NCBI RefSeq assembly: GCF_001039355.2
Contig: NW_019775433.1
Location: 156,813-220,812 of the forward strand
Reading direction: 5' to 3'
Origin: Lingula anatina
Taxonomy: Eukaryota; Brachiopoda; Lingulata; Lingulida; Lingulidae
DNA: 64,000 nt
Each line of letters begins with the position of its first letter. Position 1 is the first letter of the stretch. A model generated the notes under the pieces. The model was given only the letters and a program-made list of their open reading frames with translations. It was not told where the DNA came from and searched no databases. Positions 49,756 to 63,402 of the stretch are shown here, one piece after another. A program made the position numbers and the translations under genes.

Positions 49756-52700
49756 TTAATCTCTAGGCGCCCACACACCGCCGTGGAGAGCGGGGTTAAG
49801 TGCCGGGTCTGGGTCACGTTGGAAAATAGTAGGTGGGGACATCTGGCGGATTTCTTCAAGACGATCCAGCATGCGCTTTACGATCTCCGGCTTTTTGTCC
49901 GACAGATCACATTCCTCCAGTGGGTCTCTCTTCATGTCATAAAGCCACACGTTCTTATCCAAGGGTACATTTTCTATTGCAGGGTCCAGACCAATAATAG
50001 GGATAAAGAGGGGGGCGCCATCTTCATAACCCAGAACAGCGGCTGGAATTAAATAAGCACATATTAAAGTACAAGGGTTTGGACGAGATACATCTAATGT
50101 GGCCAGAAACGTAAAACAAACTGAAAATAAATTACTAATATTTGTCATCGCTGGCACGTTGGAGCCGGCGAACTTTTAAGACATACATGTAGTACTCACA
50201 AGAAGTTAACGGCCCTGCACTCACATTAAGAAATCAATCCAAACCAAAGACAGTGTTGTGAGTAAACACAAGCGGTTTAAATATTAGGGAACGTTAACTG
50301 ACGATTTTAATCTCTCTCTCTTTCTCTCTTGATCTCTCTCTCGGTACCTGCTTGTCCTGCAATCAGTTTCCACTTTCCCCACCTCAGTGCTGCCCTCTGT
50401 GAGGTGTCAAATGTACCATTATAAAGAGGGGAGCCTCTGGGAACTAATTGGGTTGACGTGGAGGGCCAGATAAGCTCGTGTAAGAGTTCTTTTCTGGGAT
50501 ATCCGCTATGTACACCAGTGCTGGAAAAAGTAATCGTAACAAGAATAATCGTCGAAAACTAAATATCTTTATTATTATTTTAAGGGATTTTTTCCTCTAT
50601 GATATGTCCTGCTTCCAGGTCTTTTCCAGGATTTTGACTAAAGCGAGAGTAATTTCACAGAGATACCTTTCCACTCTGATAATATTCAGTATGATGTTAT
50701 AACTTCTTATGTTCATTTTGATATAAAGTCCTTAACGATGGCTAGACAATAAGACACAGGACACATGGATGGAACGATTACTTTGCTTCATTTTCTCGCC
50801 TCACTTGTTTTACTTTTTTTGGGGGGAGTGGGGTGGGGGTGAAAAATGACCTATTGTTCCCTCTCATCCCGGACCAGTTGTTGCATACCTTATCAGCTTC
50901 CAAATATCAAAACCATCCAGTTTCAGCTGAGAGGCATCAAGGCCGGCTAAGCCAAGAAGTGTTGGATACCAATCCGTTATGGAGGCCAGCTGAGTCACCT
51001 TGCGGCGAGGTCTCCTCAGCAGTTTGGACGACACGAATGCCGGCACTTTTATCCCGCCTTCCCACAAAGAACCCTTGATCCCTTTCAGTGGTTCATTATT
51101 CCCACCAACAAGAGGGGCTCCGCCGTTATCTGAAATCAAGCATTTATGTAATGCTTTGTAGATGAGATACAACAAATAAACCTCAGAGTGTCAGTATACA
51201 TTTACTGTACAACTTGAACAATTTACAGTATACATGTACTGCACAACTACAACGAATTGAACGCAGTGACACCAATGAGTGAAGAAAAATGACGTCATCA
51301 GCCCAAATGACGTCATTAATCAACTGAATTATCGAGGACTTTTTACTGACACGCTGAAGTTTATATAATGTCTGCGAATATTATGTATCTACATACCAGA
51401 AGAGAAAACGATCACTGTGTTGTCCAACATGCCATTGTCTTCTAGTGCCTGGTGGATTTTTGCTACTGCAGCATCCAAAGCAGACACCATTGCTGTTGAA
51501 ATTCAAAACAAAAACGATATGGCCATTGTCGGGATTCAAAAAGAAAGGTCATACAATTCCATAACACAGTAATACAATTTTTTTTCAAATCAAAATTGAT
51601 ATGCAAAATCAAAGTAAAATGGAATTCACTAATGTTCAAAAAGTTTCATCAGTTTGGTGGATGATAGTAGTATTACATGTAATAGGCCTACTCAAAATCA
51701 AAGTAAAATGGAATTCACCAATGTTCAAAAAGTTTCATCAGTTTGGTGGATGATAGTAGTATTACATGTAATAGGCCTACTCTTTTGTCACAAACTGCAA
51801 TGATTGCCCACATAAGAATGTCTACAAGTAAACCGTGAAAGTCAATGCGTTTGAGAAACAACAAGGCAGCGATTTTTGAATATTATTGATAATTGATTGA
51901 TTATTGATCCGGATCTTCACCAAAAACTAATCATCTCTTTCATGGCTCACTTCTGACAGTTCCTGAAAATTTCATCATAATCGGTCCATAACTTTTTGAG
52001 TTTTGTTGATGACAAACAAACTGACAAACAGGGGTGAAAACATAACCTCTTTGGCGGAGGTTAAAAAGGAAGTCAAACGTCAGAGTGAAAGAACAAAGGG
52101 AAGAAGCTGAAAAGGTATATAGAAGGAAAAATTACACTAGAAATCAAAGGAAATAATCCACATAATAAAGGTGACCATCAGCCATCACGGACCACACATC
52201 ACAAAAAAAAAAAAAAAAAAAAAATCATGGACTGATAGAGTGCTTAAATCCTACAGAATAAAGTGACAGGAGAACCAGATGATGAAAGAGAAAGCCATCT
52301 AGATTAGAAAAACACTGCACAATCTTAACAAAGTCGAAGGCAGATACACTCTCTCTCATCTGTATGATGACCTCTCATTGCCGCAGCTGAGTCAGTAAAG
52401 GGTGTGTGGGTGGGGGTGGGGGGGGAGGCAAATACACAACGCATTCCATGTCACCCGGTGCATGATGAAAATGGCATTTACTCCGTCAAAATATCTCATA
52501 TGAGCTATATTTACAGCTTGTGACAAAAGAGTAATATTACTCATGGCATTCTCCGAATTTTCAAATATTTATTATATATTTATTCGCATATATTGAGACA
52601 CAAAGGATAAACATTATTTAAACTAAAACATGTACATTGGTATAAGATTGTGGAGGCCTGATCAGCATTGTGTTTATTCCAAACTCTGCCTACCTATTTT

Positions 52701-55312
52701 TCTGGATTATATTCGGGAAATATAAAATATATTTCATAGTGTAGCAAGTCATAGGAACCAGCTTATGGCTTTTGTGCAAGTAGTGAGATGAATATGTCAA
52801 CATAAACAATGTGAATTCTCGGACAGTACAAATGATTGGCCATCACAAACCTAGAAATGTTTTCCTTTTGCCATCTGGCATGTCATCATAGAGAGCTTCA
52901 AATTTAGCAGGCACCTGTAGTGGCTCATGAGGGAGTTGGAAGGCCATGTACAAAAACAATGGCTGAAATACCAAGGAAATCGCATGAACAAAATCACATG
53001 CGTTGTTGCCAGCGTGAACTCACCGAGACGATGATACACACTGTTTGACGGCCATTTTGAAATTTTGTTAGATATAATGGCAACTATAGTTAGTTTCATT
53101 AACATTTACTGTCATCAATAAAACATTTGTTATAGACACAATGTCAATTTGCATGCCAGAGATATGACACCAGCAGTAATTGCTAAAGATACTACTGTAG
53201 TAACACGAAATACGTAAACCACTTTTCGCTATTAAATATTCCAGAACCATTATATGTTAATATGTCATCTTTAATTATGTCTTAATACAGCTACAGTTTC
53301 CATGAAAAGCAAAACTAAAATGATTATACATTATACATCATCAGCTTACATTGCTGGGGTCGTGTTTGTTGATGATATCCGTGGCTCGCTCCACATAGAT
53401 GTCGGTAGCGTAGGTGCCATTCTTGGTAGGATCAGGACGTGTGTTGTTCCAGAAGTCAAGGCCGCACACTCCAGTCCCGACACCACAAAACTGGTGGGTG
53501 TAGAAATCGCCTCTCCCATAATGCTTTCCTGAATAATAGTATTAATAATAACATTTGCTAGCTAATGTTTAAAAATTTAATTTCTGATATACTTATTAAA
53601 ACAGGTACTTCCTTATCTAACCCATCTTCCTCTACATTGTCGCAGTTTCATTCTTGACATTCGTCATTGGTATTGATATTATGCCTGATGTACCACACAT
53701 ATGTCTATATTAAAACATCTCGTTTACCATACGTTCCATAATAAATGCGATAAACCGCGAGGCTGTCAATACTTTCCCCTCTTTTCTTCTCTAGTACATA
53801 CACGTACACACTGGTTAGTGAAATATATCCACTTGCTAGGACCAAAGGAAGGGCAGGCAGAAATAAATATTTAGGCGAGCGAAGGCGCATAAATACAAAT
53901 AAATAAATAAAGTAAAATAGAAAAAAGACGAAGACTGTTTGACTTAATAGAGCGTTTTTACTCGGGTCATTGCTGCTTTGGGGTGCCTTGTCTCCCTTGC
54001 TGACTTTTCTTGTGGTGATGGAGGGAGATCGGGTGCCTCCAAGGCTCACTGAGGAGGAGGAGTCATGGCTTATACTACACAACTGGTTCCGTCTATGACA
54101 TAACACAATAGTAACGAGGACAGTTAATACATATACGTACCGTAAAATGAATCAAACCCTCTGTTTGTTGGCAGATAAGCCCTCTCGTAACTACCCACGT
54201 GCCATTTCCCCACAATATGGCTGCTGTAGCCCCTCTCTTTCAGTTTCTGTGATATCAGAGTTTCACTCAGTGGCAAACCCTCCGCTTTACCAGCGAGGAT
54301 GACATTGGACAGTCCAGTCGTTGCCTGTTAATAGAATTAGATAGAGGAATAGCGTGATTCCTGACATTTCAATTCCAGATTTGGGGTTGAGGCTAGGATA
54401 TATACTGAGCTTGCATGCATGTTTGATTAGTCACTCGGTGGTCAGTTATTATAGAGGCGCAATTAATGCTTTCATGTTAGGAAAAGATTGACAATGTCAA
54501 AGTCACATATAATTATATTTGATAAATTGATTTCACAATCAAATTGTGTAGTATAACACATGACAACTGAGTTTTGGGTTTGATCCAAGGATGATGTAAT
54601 GCAAATAACATTTAAGTTTCTCGACTGAAAACAAGGGTCCCTGGGCAGACATTGCCTTGAAAGAAAATACTGAGTGGTGAAATGAAAAATCAAAATGGAA
54701 AATCGCAGTTATCACGCAAATGACAATGTAACAAAGAAAAGTAAATGTGTGATTGGTGCGAAAAATAGAGTATAAATACTATTGAATTTGTATGTCCAGT
54801 CAGTCGGTGAATAAGTGCCCCAGCTCGTCTTCGTCACAGTAGCAACATCATAAAGCAGCTCTGCATTAACCTACATGTAGCATGTTAAAAATAACATCAT
54901 AATCATTAACCATCTCTACACACATACAAGCATACTGTACACAAACGTACACACACACGCACGCATACACACGCACACACACGCACTCACACTCACATAC
55001 GCACATTACCGCATATCTCCCCGTCAGTAACTGGCCTCTACTTGGAGAACAAAAACTCTGGGCGTAGTAATTCTCCAGCTTCACCCCCTCCGCCGCCAGA
55101 CGATCGAGAGTCGGCGTCTTCACCTGGTTGTTATGGTAACCGATGTCGTTCCAGCCCAAGTCGTCTGCCAAGAAAAACACGATGTTCGGTGGTTTCACTG
55201 GACCAATAGGCGGGAGATTCCTGCTTTTTCCCTGACGGTATCTTTTGCCACTCAGGGAGCCATGGAATTGTGACACAATTAGGATGACGGCGAGTATAAT
55301 GTTATACAACAT
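49756..55312 (-). CDS. Arylsulfatase B-like sulfatase, complete (gene 1)
   Basis: Eight exons on the minus strand: 55312-55010, 54324-54141, 53528-53350, 52962-52851, 51492-51397, 51129-50889, 50493-50348 and 50042-49756. All introns are GT-AG and the phases agree, giving 515 aa, close to usual ARSB length. The N-terminus is a signal peptide ([15 protein letters not shown]). Sulfatase signatures: [15 protein letters not shown] (metal-binding Asp pair), [12 protein letters not shown] (Cys converted to formylglycine), GKWHVG (Lys and His of the active site), [18 protein letters not shown] and DNGGAP (metal ligands). It should hydrolyse sulfate esters, in the ARSB family from N-acetylgalactosamine-4-sulfate of dermatan or chondroitin sulfate, in lysosomes or secreted. 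All catalytic residues are present. Exon 1 ends beside a long (CA)n tract. The tandem paralogue lies upstream. Substrate is inferred from family only. Confidence 0.92.
51604..51782. repeat. 89-bp tandem duplication
   Basis: Two copies starting CAAAATCAAAGTAAAATGGA and ending AATAGGCCTACTC, with one difference. Located in the intron between exons 4 and 5 of arylsulfatase gene 1. Confidence 0.9.
51905..52062. repeat. SINE/MITE-like element ending in a CCTC..GAGG hairpin
   Basis: Starts TGATCCGGATCTTCACC, passes AAATTTCATCATAATCGGTC and AACTTTTTGAG, and ends with the hairpin AACCTCTTTGGCGGAGGTT (52044-52062). I recall very similar sequence recurring in unrelated marine animal genomes. That is memory, not a search. 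Confidence 0.5.
54918..55004. repeat. (CA)n-rich microsatellite
   Basis: An interrupted CA/CG tract at the very start of intron 1 of arylsulfatase gene 1, three bases from the donor. Confidence 0.9.
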
Positions 55313-56004
55313 GTTCTACCTAAATGAAGACAAAACAAAAAAAGTAGTGGATAAGAATGTGAATAATGAGAAAAAGAAGTTGTGCATATGTAAATCCACT
55401 TGGCTGAAATCAAGGCACTTGAGGTTTCGTGACAATAACCACTAATAGACAATGCACCTCAGTCCAAAACAAATTGAACTCCGGACGACCGTATGTCTTC
55501 TTTCTGACTAACACGTATAACACTATCTGATACCACTAGCACTTACCCAACCAACTATTCTCATAAACAATTTTTGACTTTTGATTAGAATTCGTAAATT
55601 ATATCTGTATGTTATGCCTGCTTTTCAGTATGAAGACAGTAACGTTGACCATAGTTTACCTGCATTTAGCTGTGGATAATCGGAGCTTCCTCAATTTAAT
55701 GAAAGATTTCAGCTGTCGGTCACTGTAGGGTGGTGCAGCTGTGACATGTGAAGTGTGACGTCACTGTTGCTGAATCACGTGACATTATCAATATGCTTTA
55801 AACTAGCAGGGACCAGCAGTTGCGGTATGTTGTATACTGCTACAGGAACATTCAGTTAATATATTGTAAATAAATATTTCCCTATCATTTGCCAGTCTTT
55901 TATGTTATTTTATTACATGTGAAACAACGGATAATTTTCATGCAGGCTTGAAACAAATAAAGAAAAGAAAAAATAGTTGAAAGAAACAAATACTGAAAAC
56001 CACT
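55313..56004. other. Upstream region of arylsulfatase gene 1
   Basis: About 0.7 kb between the gene 1 start and the MITE behind gene 2. It should hold the gene 1 promoter. I do not identify a TATA box with confidence. Confidence 0.4.
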
Positions 56005-56260
56005 CAGGGCCTATTTTCACAGATACCATCGGTCTACGTGGATCGACCCCTTCTCTGCGTGGACTCTTGCTGACTGCAATCAGCTTAAGTGAATGGCACC
56101 TCTATTCTAAAAATTTAAACGTGTTATGATACAAGAACGTCGGAAACAAGAAGAGGTGCGTCATTCTCTTGAGCTATTTGCAATTAGCAAGAGTTCCCGC
56201 AAAGTTGGGTAAATCCACGTTAACGGATGGTGTCTATGGGAATAGGGTCTAAAGCTTTTT
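56005..56260. mobile_element. MITE downstream of arylsulfatase gene 2
   Basis: Relative of 49078-49341 at the same position behind the paralogous gene. ACCATCGGTCTACGTGGATC on the left pairs with ATCCACGTTAACGGATGGT on the right. It was probably duplicated together with the gene. Confidence 0.7.
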
Positions 56261-56333
56261 CGAAATCCAACACATTATAAAAGACAAATTTAAAACGGGC
56301 ATTTTTATTCAAGTTAAATTTTGGGTATAACAT

Positions 56334-56336
<3 letters not shown>

Positions 56337-56373
<37 letters not shown>
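56337..56373. repeat. (TTA)n microsatellite
   Basis: A trinucleotide tract just beyond the 3' end of arylsulfatase gene 2. Confidence 0.9.
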
Positions 56374-56374
<1 letters not shown>

Positions 56375-56403
56375 CTTCAGTTGCGGTTGGGTTACTTGAT
56401 CAT

Positions 56404-56409
56404 TTTATT
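56404..56409 (-). promoter_or_regulatory. Polyadenylation signal of arylsulfatase gene 2
   Basis: Minus-strand AATAAA about 95 bases past the stop codon at 56504. Confidence 0.55.
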
Positions 56410-56503
56410 GCTTTTCGGATAATATTTAACTGACTGATCCAAAGAATGAAATAATCATTGAGTCGTATCATTGAGAAAAAGTTATTTAAAACATTGATAA
56501 CAT

Positions 56504-57745
56504 TTAATCCCTAGGCGCCCATACGCCGCCGTGGAGGGCAGGGTTAAGTGCCGGGTCTGGGTCATTTTGGAAAATAGTAGGTGGCGACATCTGGCGGATT
56601 TCTTCTAGACGATCCAGCATGCGTTTTACGATCTCCGGCTTTGTGTCCGACAGATCACATAACTCCAGCGGGTCTCTCTTCATGTCATAAAGCCACACGT
56701 TCTTATCCAAGGGGACATTTTCTATTGCAGGGTCCAGACCAATTATAGGGATAAAGAGGGGGACGCCGTCTTCATAACCCAGAATAGCGGCTGGAATAAA
56801 AAAGTAGAAGCATTTTTGAGGAAGTATATTTTATGTGGCCATAAAAAAATGAAGAAATAACAAATAGTTTTATATCCCGAGCAATATAGTGCCAGCGAAA
56901 TTGTTACAGCCATACGACGATCCGAGTTAGTTAGTTCATTTTTCTGTACGCAAACGGTTGAATATTACACAATTTTAACTGACGAGTTTTTTTCTCTCTC
57001 CCTCTTTCGGTACCTGCTTGTCCTGTAATCAGTTTCCACTCCCCCCACCTAAGTGCTGCCCTCTGGGAGGTGTCAAATGTACCATTATAAAGAGGGGAGC
57101 CTCGGGGAACTAATCGGGATGACGTGGAGGGCCAGATAAGCTCGTGTAAGAGTTCTTTTCTCTGTTGTCCGCCATGCCCACCCGTGCTGCAAAAAGGTGA
57201 TCGTAAAAAAAATCAAATATTATTCCCTTTCTTTAAAATATCCTGCTATCACCAAGGTTTTTCATTGGTGTGTGTGTGTGTGGGGGGGGGGGTCCAAAAG
57301 ATACATTTCTAATCCTTTAATTTTGAAATAATATCTTACTTATTATAAATTTAATATAAAGTCGTAAACGAGAGGATTTTTACCGGAAGGCATAAAACAC
57401 AAATTACTGGAAGGCATAAAACACAATTTTTCACAAGAGAGGGGAAAGGTACCAGTCGTTGCATACCTTATCAGCTTCCAAATATCAAAACCATCCAGTT
57501 TCAGCTGAGAGATATCAAGGCCGGCTAAGCCAAGAAATGTCGGATACCAATCCGTGATTGAAATTAACTGAGTCACCTTGCGTCGAGGTCTCCTCAGCAG
57601 TTTGGACCACACGAATGCCGGCACTTTTATCCCGCCTTCCCACAAAGAACCCTTGATCCCTTTCAGTGGTGCGTTATTCCCACCAACAACAGGGGCTCCG
57701 CCGTTATCTGAAATTAAACATCCATTTACAGGCCCCACGCAGGTT

Positions 57746-57787
<42 letters not shown>

Positions 57788-60700
57788 AAAAAAAGCTTAA
57801 GTCAGTTCCGTGGCTTAGTTGACTAGGATTTCCAAGAGAGTGCTGGTATACTGCTCCTGATGGGGCAAGATGTGCCCGGGTGACCGTGTAACTTTGGAAA
57901 TCAAGTTCTTAGCCAGGAAACCTGAATTAAGTTTTTTTTTTTTTTTTTTTTTTTTGTGAAACCGGGGCCCACTTTGTAGACGAGACACAAGATGTAAACA
58001 CACGTACATACATGTCTCGTCTGCTGAGTGATTTGTTGCAGAAACCCAATGTTCTGAGGCTGGAGAAACCATCTTTGAGCCCTGATAATAAACCTACATG
58101 CCACCCGTGGCATGAATTGACCAGAAGTGAAACTAACTCCAAATAGTCCGGACCAATTCCGCCAAGCTTTTGAGGAAACATGAGACAATATCCCACAAAA
58201 CAGAATTAATTGTTATCCTTGTTGAAGGCAGCAACGCCGTCTACATGAGGTAATTACAGTATACGGTAAACACACATGCTAATAAACAATTGACCTTAAA
58301 CGAGCACACCCTAATGCTAAATTTGAGTAAATTTGGTGACATTTGGTGGTGTCTTTTCAATTTAATGGGCATTTCTTTTACCTCTGTGGAAATGACAGTG
58401 GACTATCGGATTTGAGCTGGTACATGTAATAAATGACATCATAGTCGACAATCGACAGTCGACAACATAAATATTGATATCTCTAGTTTGTATTTTCTGT
58501 ACCACTAATCATGTTAGTTATGGTATCTGGAATGAAAATCACCATTCATAGCAATTAACTCCGGTGATGTGATCATTTATAAATAAAAGCATATGGAATT
58601 GGGGGTGGGACAACCTTTTTGACCAATGACATACCAGAAACAACATCACAATTGGCACATGGAACGTAAGAACATTGCAGGCGACAGGAAAGGTGGAACA
58701 ACTCACACATAAGATGGAAAGGTATCGCTGTAACATTCTTGGACTATGCAAAGTACGATATAAGAATTTTGGCGAAACTTCAACACAAGAGGGCCACAAA
58801 TTGTACTTCAGCGGACGTGAAGACAAACATCTGCAGGGCGTTGTGTTTCTTGTTCATAAAGACATCAAGAGCACTGTGATGGGCTGCAGGCCTATATCCG
58901 GCAGACTCATTTCTATCCGTTTGAATGCAACCCCGTTCAACATCACCATTGTTCAGGCTTATGCCCCAACGTCCGACTATGATGTCCGACTAAGTCTTGG
59001 ACCAGACCCCAAAGAAGGACATTGTCGTTTTGCAGGGGGATTGGAATGCCAGAGTAGGTGAGGATGCTTGTGAGAACTGGAAGGGTGTCTGTGGCAAGTA
59101 CTGCAATCCCTCTTCGAATGAAAGAGGCCTCAGGCTCTTGGAATTTGCCTGCTACAACGACCTCGTTCTAACTAATACATTTGGCCAACATAAGGCATCC
59201 AAAAGATGGACTTGGCACCACCAAAACAGGCAACACCTCACTCAGATTGACTACATCATGGTGAAAAGGCGCTTTCAATCCAGTGTAAGCAGTGCCAAGA
59301 CACGGACGTACCAAGGAGCCGACATTGGAAGCGACCATGACCTTGTGTTGATGACTTTTCGCCTCCACCTGAAAAAAGTCAACAAGCAAGGTTACATTAG
59401 GATGAAGTTTGACCTCGAAAAATTGAAAGATCAAAATGTGGCAGAAGCCTTCCAAGCGACGATAGGAGGAGAAGTTTACAGCACTTGCTTTGATTGATGC
59501 TGACAGCGACTCAGACATGGACACGTTGACCAACGACTTCAACACTGCAGTGACTGAAAATGCCTATGAGATCCTTGGCAAGCACCGTCCCATCAAGAAA
59601 CCCTGGGTCACAGCTGAAGTTCTAGAGCGATGTGACAAGAGGAGAGAACTGAAAAAGAGAAGAAACAAGACAGAAGGCGCAAAGCAATATAAAGCTGTAA
59701 ACAGAGAGATCAAAGACAGTGTGAAGACAGCAAAAGAAATCTGGATTGGTGAGCAATACCAAGTCACTGAAGACAGTCTGAAAAGGAACAACAGCAAGCA
59801 GGCATATCAGCTTGTAAAAGACCTCACAAGCACCAAACAAGGGAGAAGTACAACCATCCAGGACAGCAGGGGAACTGTTTAACAGAAGAACATGACAAGC
59901 TGAGGAGATGGACAGAATTCTGCAAAGAGTTATACAACCACAGTACTATAGGAGATCCAGATGTACTGAATGTCCCTCCCTGATCCAACACCGAGAGTGA
60001 CCCCATCCTTCGAGAAGAAGTAGTAGTAGCAGCAGTTATTAAAGCGCTGAAGAAAGGGAAGTCTGCTAGAGTGTACAATGTCCCAGGGGAGCTAGTACAA
60101 GCAGGAGGAGAAGCCGTGATTGATGCCCTCACCACAATTTGCAAAAAAATCTGGCAGACAGGAGAGTGGCCTACAGCATGGACCCAATCTCTGGTCATAA
60201 CCCTCCCCAAGAAAGGCAACCTACAGCAATGCCAGAACTATCGCAGCCTCAGCCTGATATGCCACGCAAGCAAAGTGATGTTGAGGATCATACTAAACAT
60301 ACTGAAGCCACAAGCGGAGAACATCATCACAGAAGAACAGGCTGGCTTCAGGACTGGACGAAGCACAACAGAGCAGATCTTCAACCTCAGAATACTGTGT
60401 GAGAAATATCTCCAACACCAGCAAGACCTCTGCCACGTCTTTGTGGATTTCAAAAAAGCATTTGACAGAGTCTGGCACGCAGCCCTCTGGGCAACCATGA
60501 GACTGTACAACATCAATGCCAACTTGATCAAGGCTATAGAGAGCCTGTATAATAAGGCCAGCAGTGCAGTCTTCCTGAATGGCAGTATAGGGGAATGGTT
60601 TAGGACAGCAGTAGGAGTCAGACAAGGATGTTTGCTTTCAACCACCCTCTTCAACATCTTCCTTGAGAGAATCATGACAGACGCACTGGAACATCATGAC

Positions 60701-62821
60701 GGAACTGTCAGCATTGGAGGCAGGACAATCACTAACCTGCGGTTTGCCGATGACATTGACGGACTAGCCGGGGAAGAACAGGAACTGGCGGACTCCGTAG
60801 CAAACCTAGACAAGACATCAGCAGCATTTGGTATGGAGTTCAGTGCAGAGAAGACCAAACTGATGACAAACAGCAGTAATGACATCAGCACTGACATCAG
60901 AGTGAGAGGAGAGAAACTTGAAGTGGTCAATAAGTTCAAGTATCTTGGGTAAGTCGTATCAGATGAAGGATCAAAACCAGAAATCCTGACAAGGATAGCG
61001 CAAACAACAGCAGCGATGAGCAAACTGAAGACCATCTGGAATGACAGGAGCATTACACTCAACTCAAAAATCAGACTAATGCGCGCCCTGGTGATCTCCA
61101 TATTCCTGTATGCATGCGAGTCATGGACACTGACAGCTGAGCTGGAAAAGAAGATAAAAGCTACAGAGATGAGATGCTTCAGAAAGATCCTTGGAATCAC
61201 GTACAGAGACCACATCACCAATGAAGAGGTACAGAACAGAATCAAGCAAGCCATTGGTCCATATGAAGATCTTTTGTCCATTGTGAAAAAACGGAAACTG
61301 AAGTGGTACGGCCATGTTTCACGATCATCAGGACTCACCAAGACAATCCTGCAAGGCACAGTGCAAGGAGGCAGAAGGAGAGGCAGACAGAGGATAAGAT
61401 GGGAAGATAACATCCGCGAGTGGACAGGCTTGCCACTCAATGAGGCTATGAGAAGGGCGGATGATCGAGATGGATGGAGAGCGCCGGTTGCCAGTTCGTC
61501 TGTTGTGCCCCTACGGTCGTCAGACTATGGGACAAATAGATAGATAGATAGATATATAGATTGCTTACTGTAGCGACAACTCGGAATATTCACAACTATG
61601 CGTACATACCAGAAGAGAAAACGATCACTGTGTTGTCCAACATGTCATTGTCTTCTAGTGCCTGGTGGATATTTGCAACTGCTGCATCCAAAGCAGACAC
61701 CATTGCTGTTGAAATAATAAAGGATTATGAAGTGTGCGGAGAGATCATTTAATTTCTTTAACCAGAAATAAAACAAAATTTGTTGAATTAAATCCGATTT
61801 GCAAAAACAATCAAATATGGAATTCACCAAATTCAAAATTCACAATTACCCGATTGAATTCATTCACGACGAATAAACCTAATTTTTATAAGAGCAGATT
61901 ATTAGTGTAAGATTGTGGTGTCCAGTTCAGTATTTTGTTATAACATATTTAAAATTCCAAACTCGTCTACTTCTTTTTCTAAATTCAATCGGTATGTGAA
62001 ATGTGAAAGATATTTCACAGTGTAACAAAAATGTATGTATATGTCCCTTGAAGAAGTCCTCACTTATGTGAGATGTATATATCAACATAAAACCAAGTGA
62101 TTTCCTGACAAATAAAAATAGACAAACACGAACCTAGATACGTTTTCCTCTTGCCATTTGGCATGTTATCATAAAGACCCTCAAATTCAGCGGGCACCTG
62201 CAGTGGCTCATGTGGAAGTTGGAAGGCCATGTAAAGAAACAATGGCTGAAATACCAATAAAATCATGTGAACAACAAAATCACTTGCGCAATAAATAGCA
62301 TGAACTCACGGACACGATGATACACAGATATATTGACAACTAGCTTCATTTTCATTTGATTGCCATCAATATTTTTTTTCACACAAAATATAGAAAATCA
62401 CATGCTCACATCAGAGATAAGACGATAGCAGCAATTGCAAAAACTGGTGCGAAATACGAAATTTTTAAGTACCTTTCATTATTGAACACTCCTAAAGCAT
62501 TATTGATTCATCAACTTTAATTATGACTAGGTAGCATATACGCGTAAATACTCTGTTTACATTTAAAATATACACAGTTATGTATGTATTTTCCATAAAA
62601 AAAGAAAAAAAAATCATCAGCTTACATTGGAGGGGTTGTGTTTGTTGATGATATCAATGGCTTGCTCCACATAGATGTCGGTAGCATAGGTGTCACTCTT
62701 CGTGGAATCAGGACGGGTGTTGTTCCAAAAGTCAAGGCCGCATACTCCAAATACGACATCACAGCGCTGGTGCGTGTAGTAATCGCATCTGCCATGCTGG
62801 ATCCCTGTTTAATGATAATAA

Positions 62822-62852
<31 letters not shown>

Positions 62853-63365
62853 CAAATGCATGCTTGAGGTCCGTTTCTGACATAAGTTTAAATTCTGATA
62901 TACATTACTTTATGTACACTGGTAGTTTATCTAATTCCTTTGTGTCATTGGAATTTCACTGACTTATTTTATTTGTGCTGTACTGCACATATGCCTATAT
63001 TAAATCATCCCATATACATTTTCTGATATGATAATATGGCGAACTGACAGCTTGTCACTACCGTGCCCCCTGTCATCATTATTCAGTACACCGGCGGAGA
63101 AGTACATGGCAGTACATGGAAGCCTTGTTTTATTCTGCAATATGCCATACAGTTCTCAGCTAACTACACAATATGTACATTCACTGGTGTGCCTAGATTA
63201 TGCTACGGAAACAGGTGCTATTTGGGTTACAAATATATATTTTAGGCAAGTGACGGGGTCCAATATAAAACAGCTGACAAAGACTATCTACTGCAAAGTG
63301 TGTTCGTGAGTAGCTGACAGATATAGAACAGCTCCTTTGGCCAGCTTACTCTCTTGGTCATTCTC

Positions 63366-63402
<37 letters not shown>

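Noticed and set aside
53705-54106. 133-codon minus-strand frame with hydrophobic segment
   Set aside because: It lies in the intron between arylsulfatase exons 2 and 3 and is absent from the paralogous intron.
60293-61440. Long minus-strand frames opposite the LINE
   Set aside because: They are shadows of the RT coding strand with no motifs of their own.
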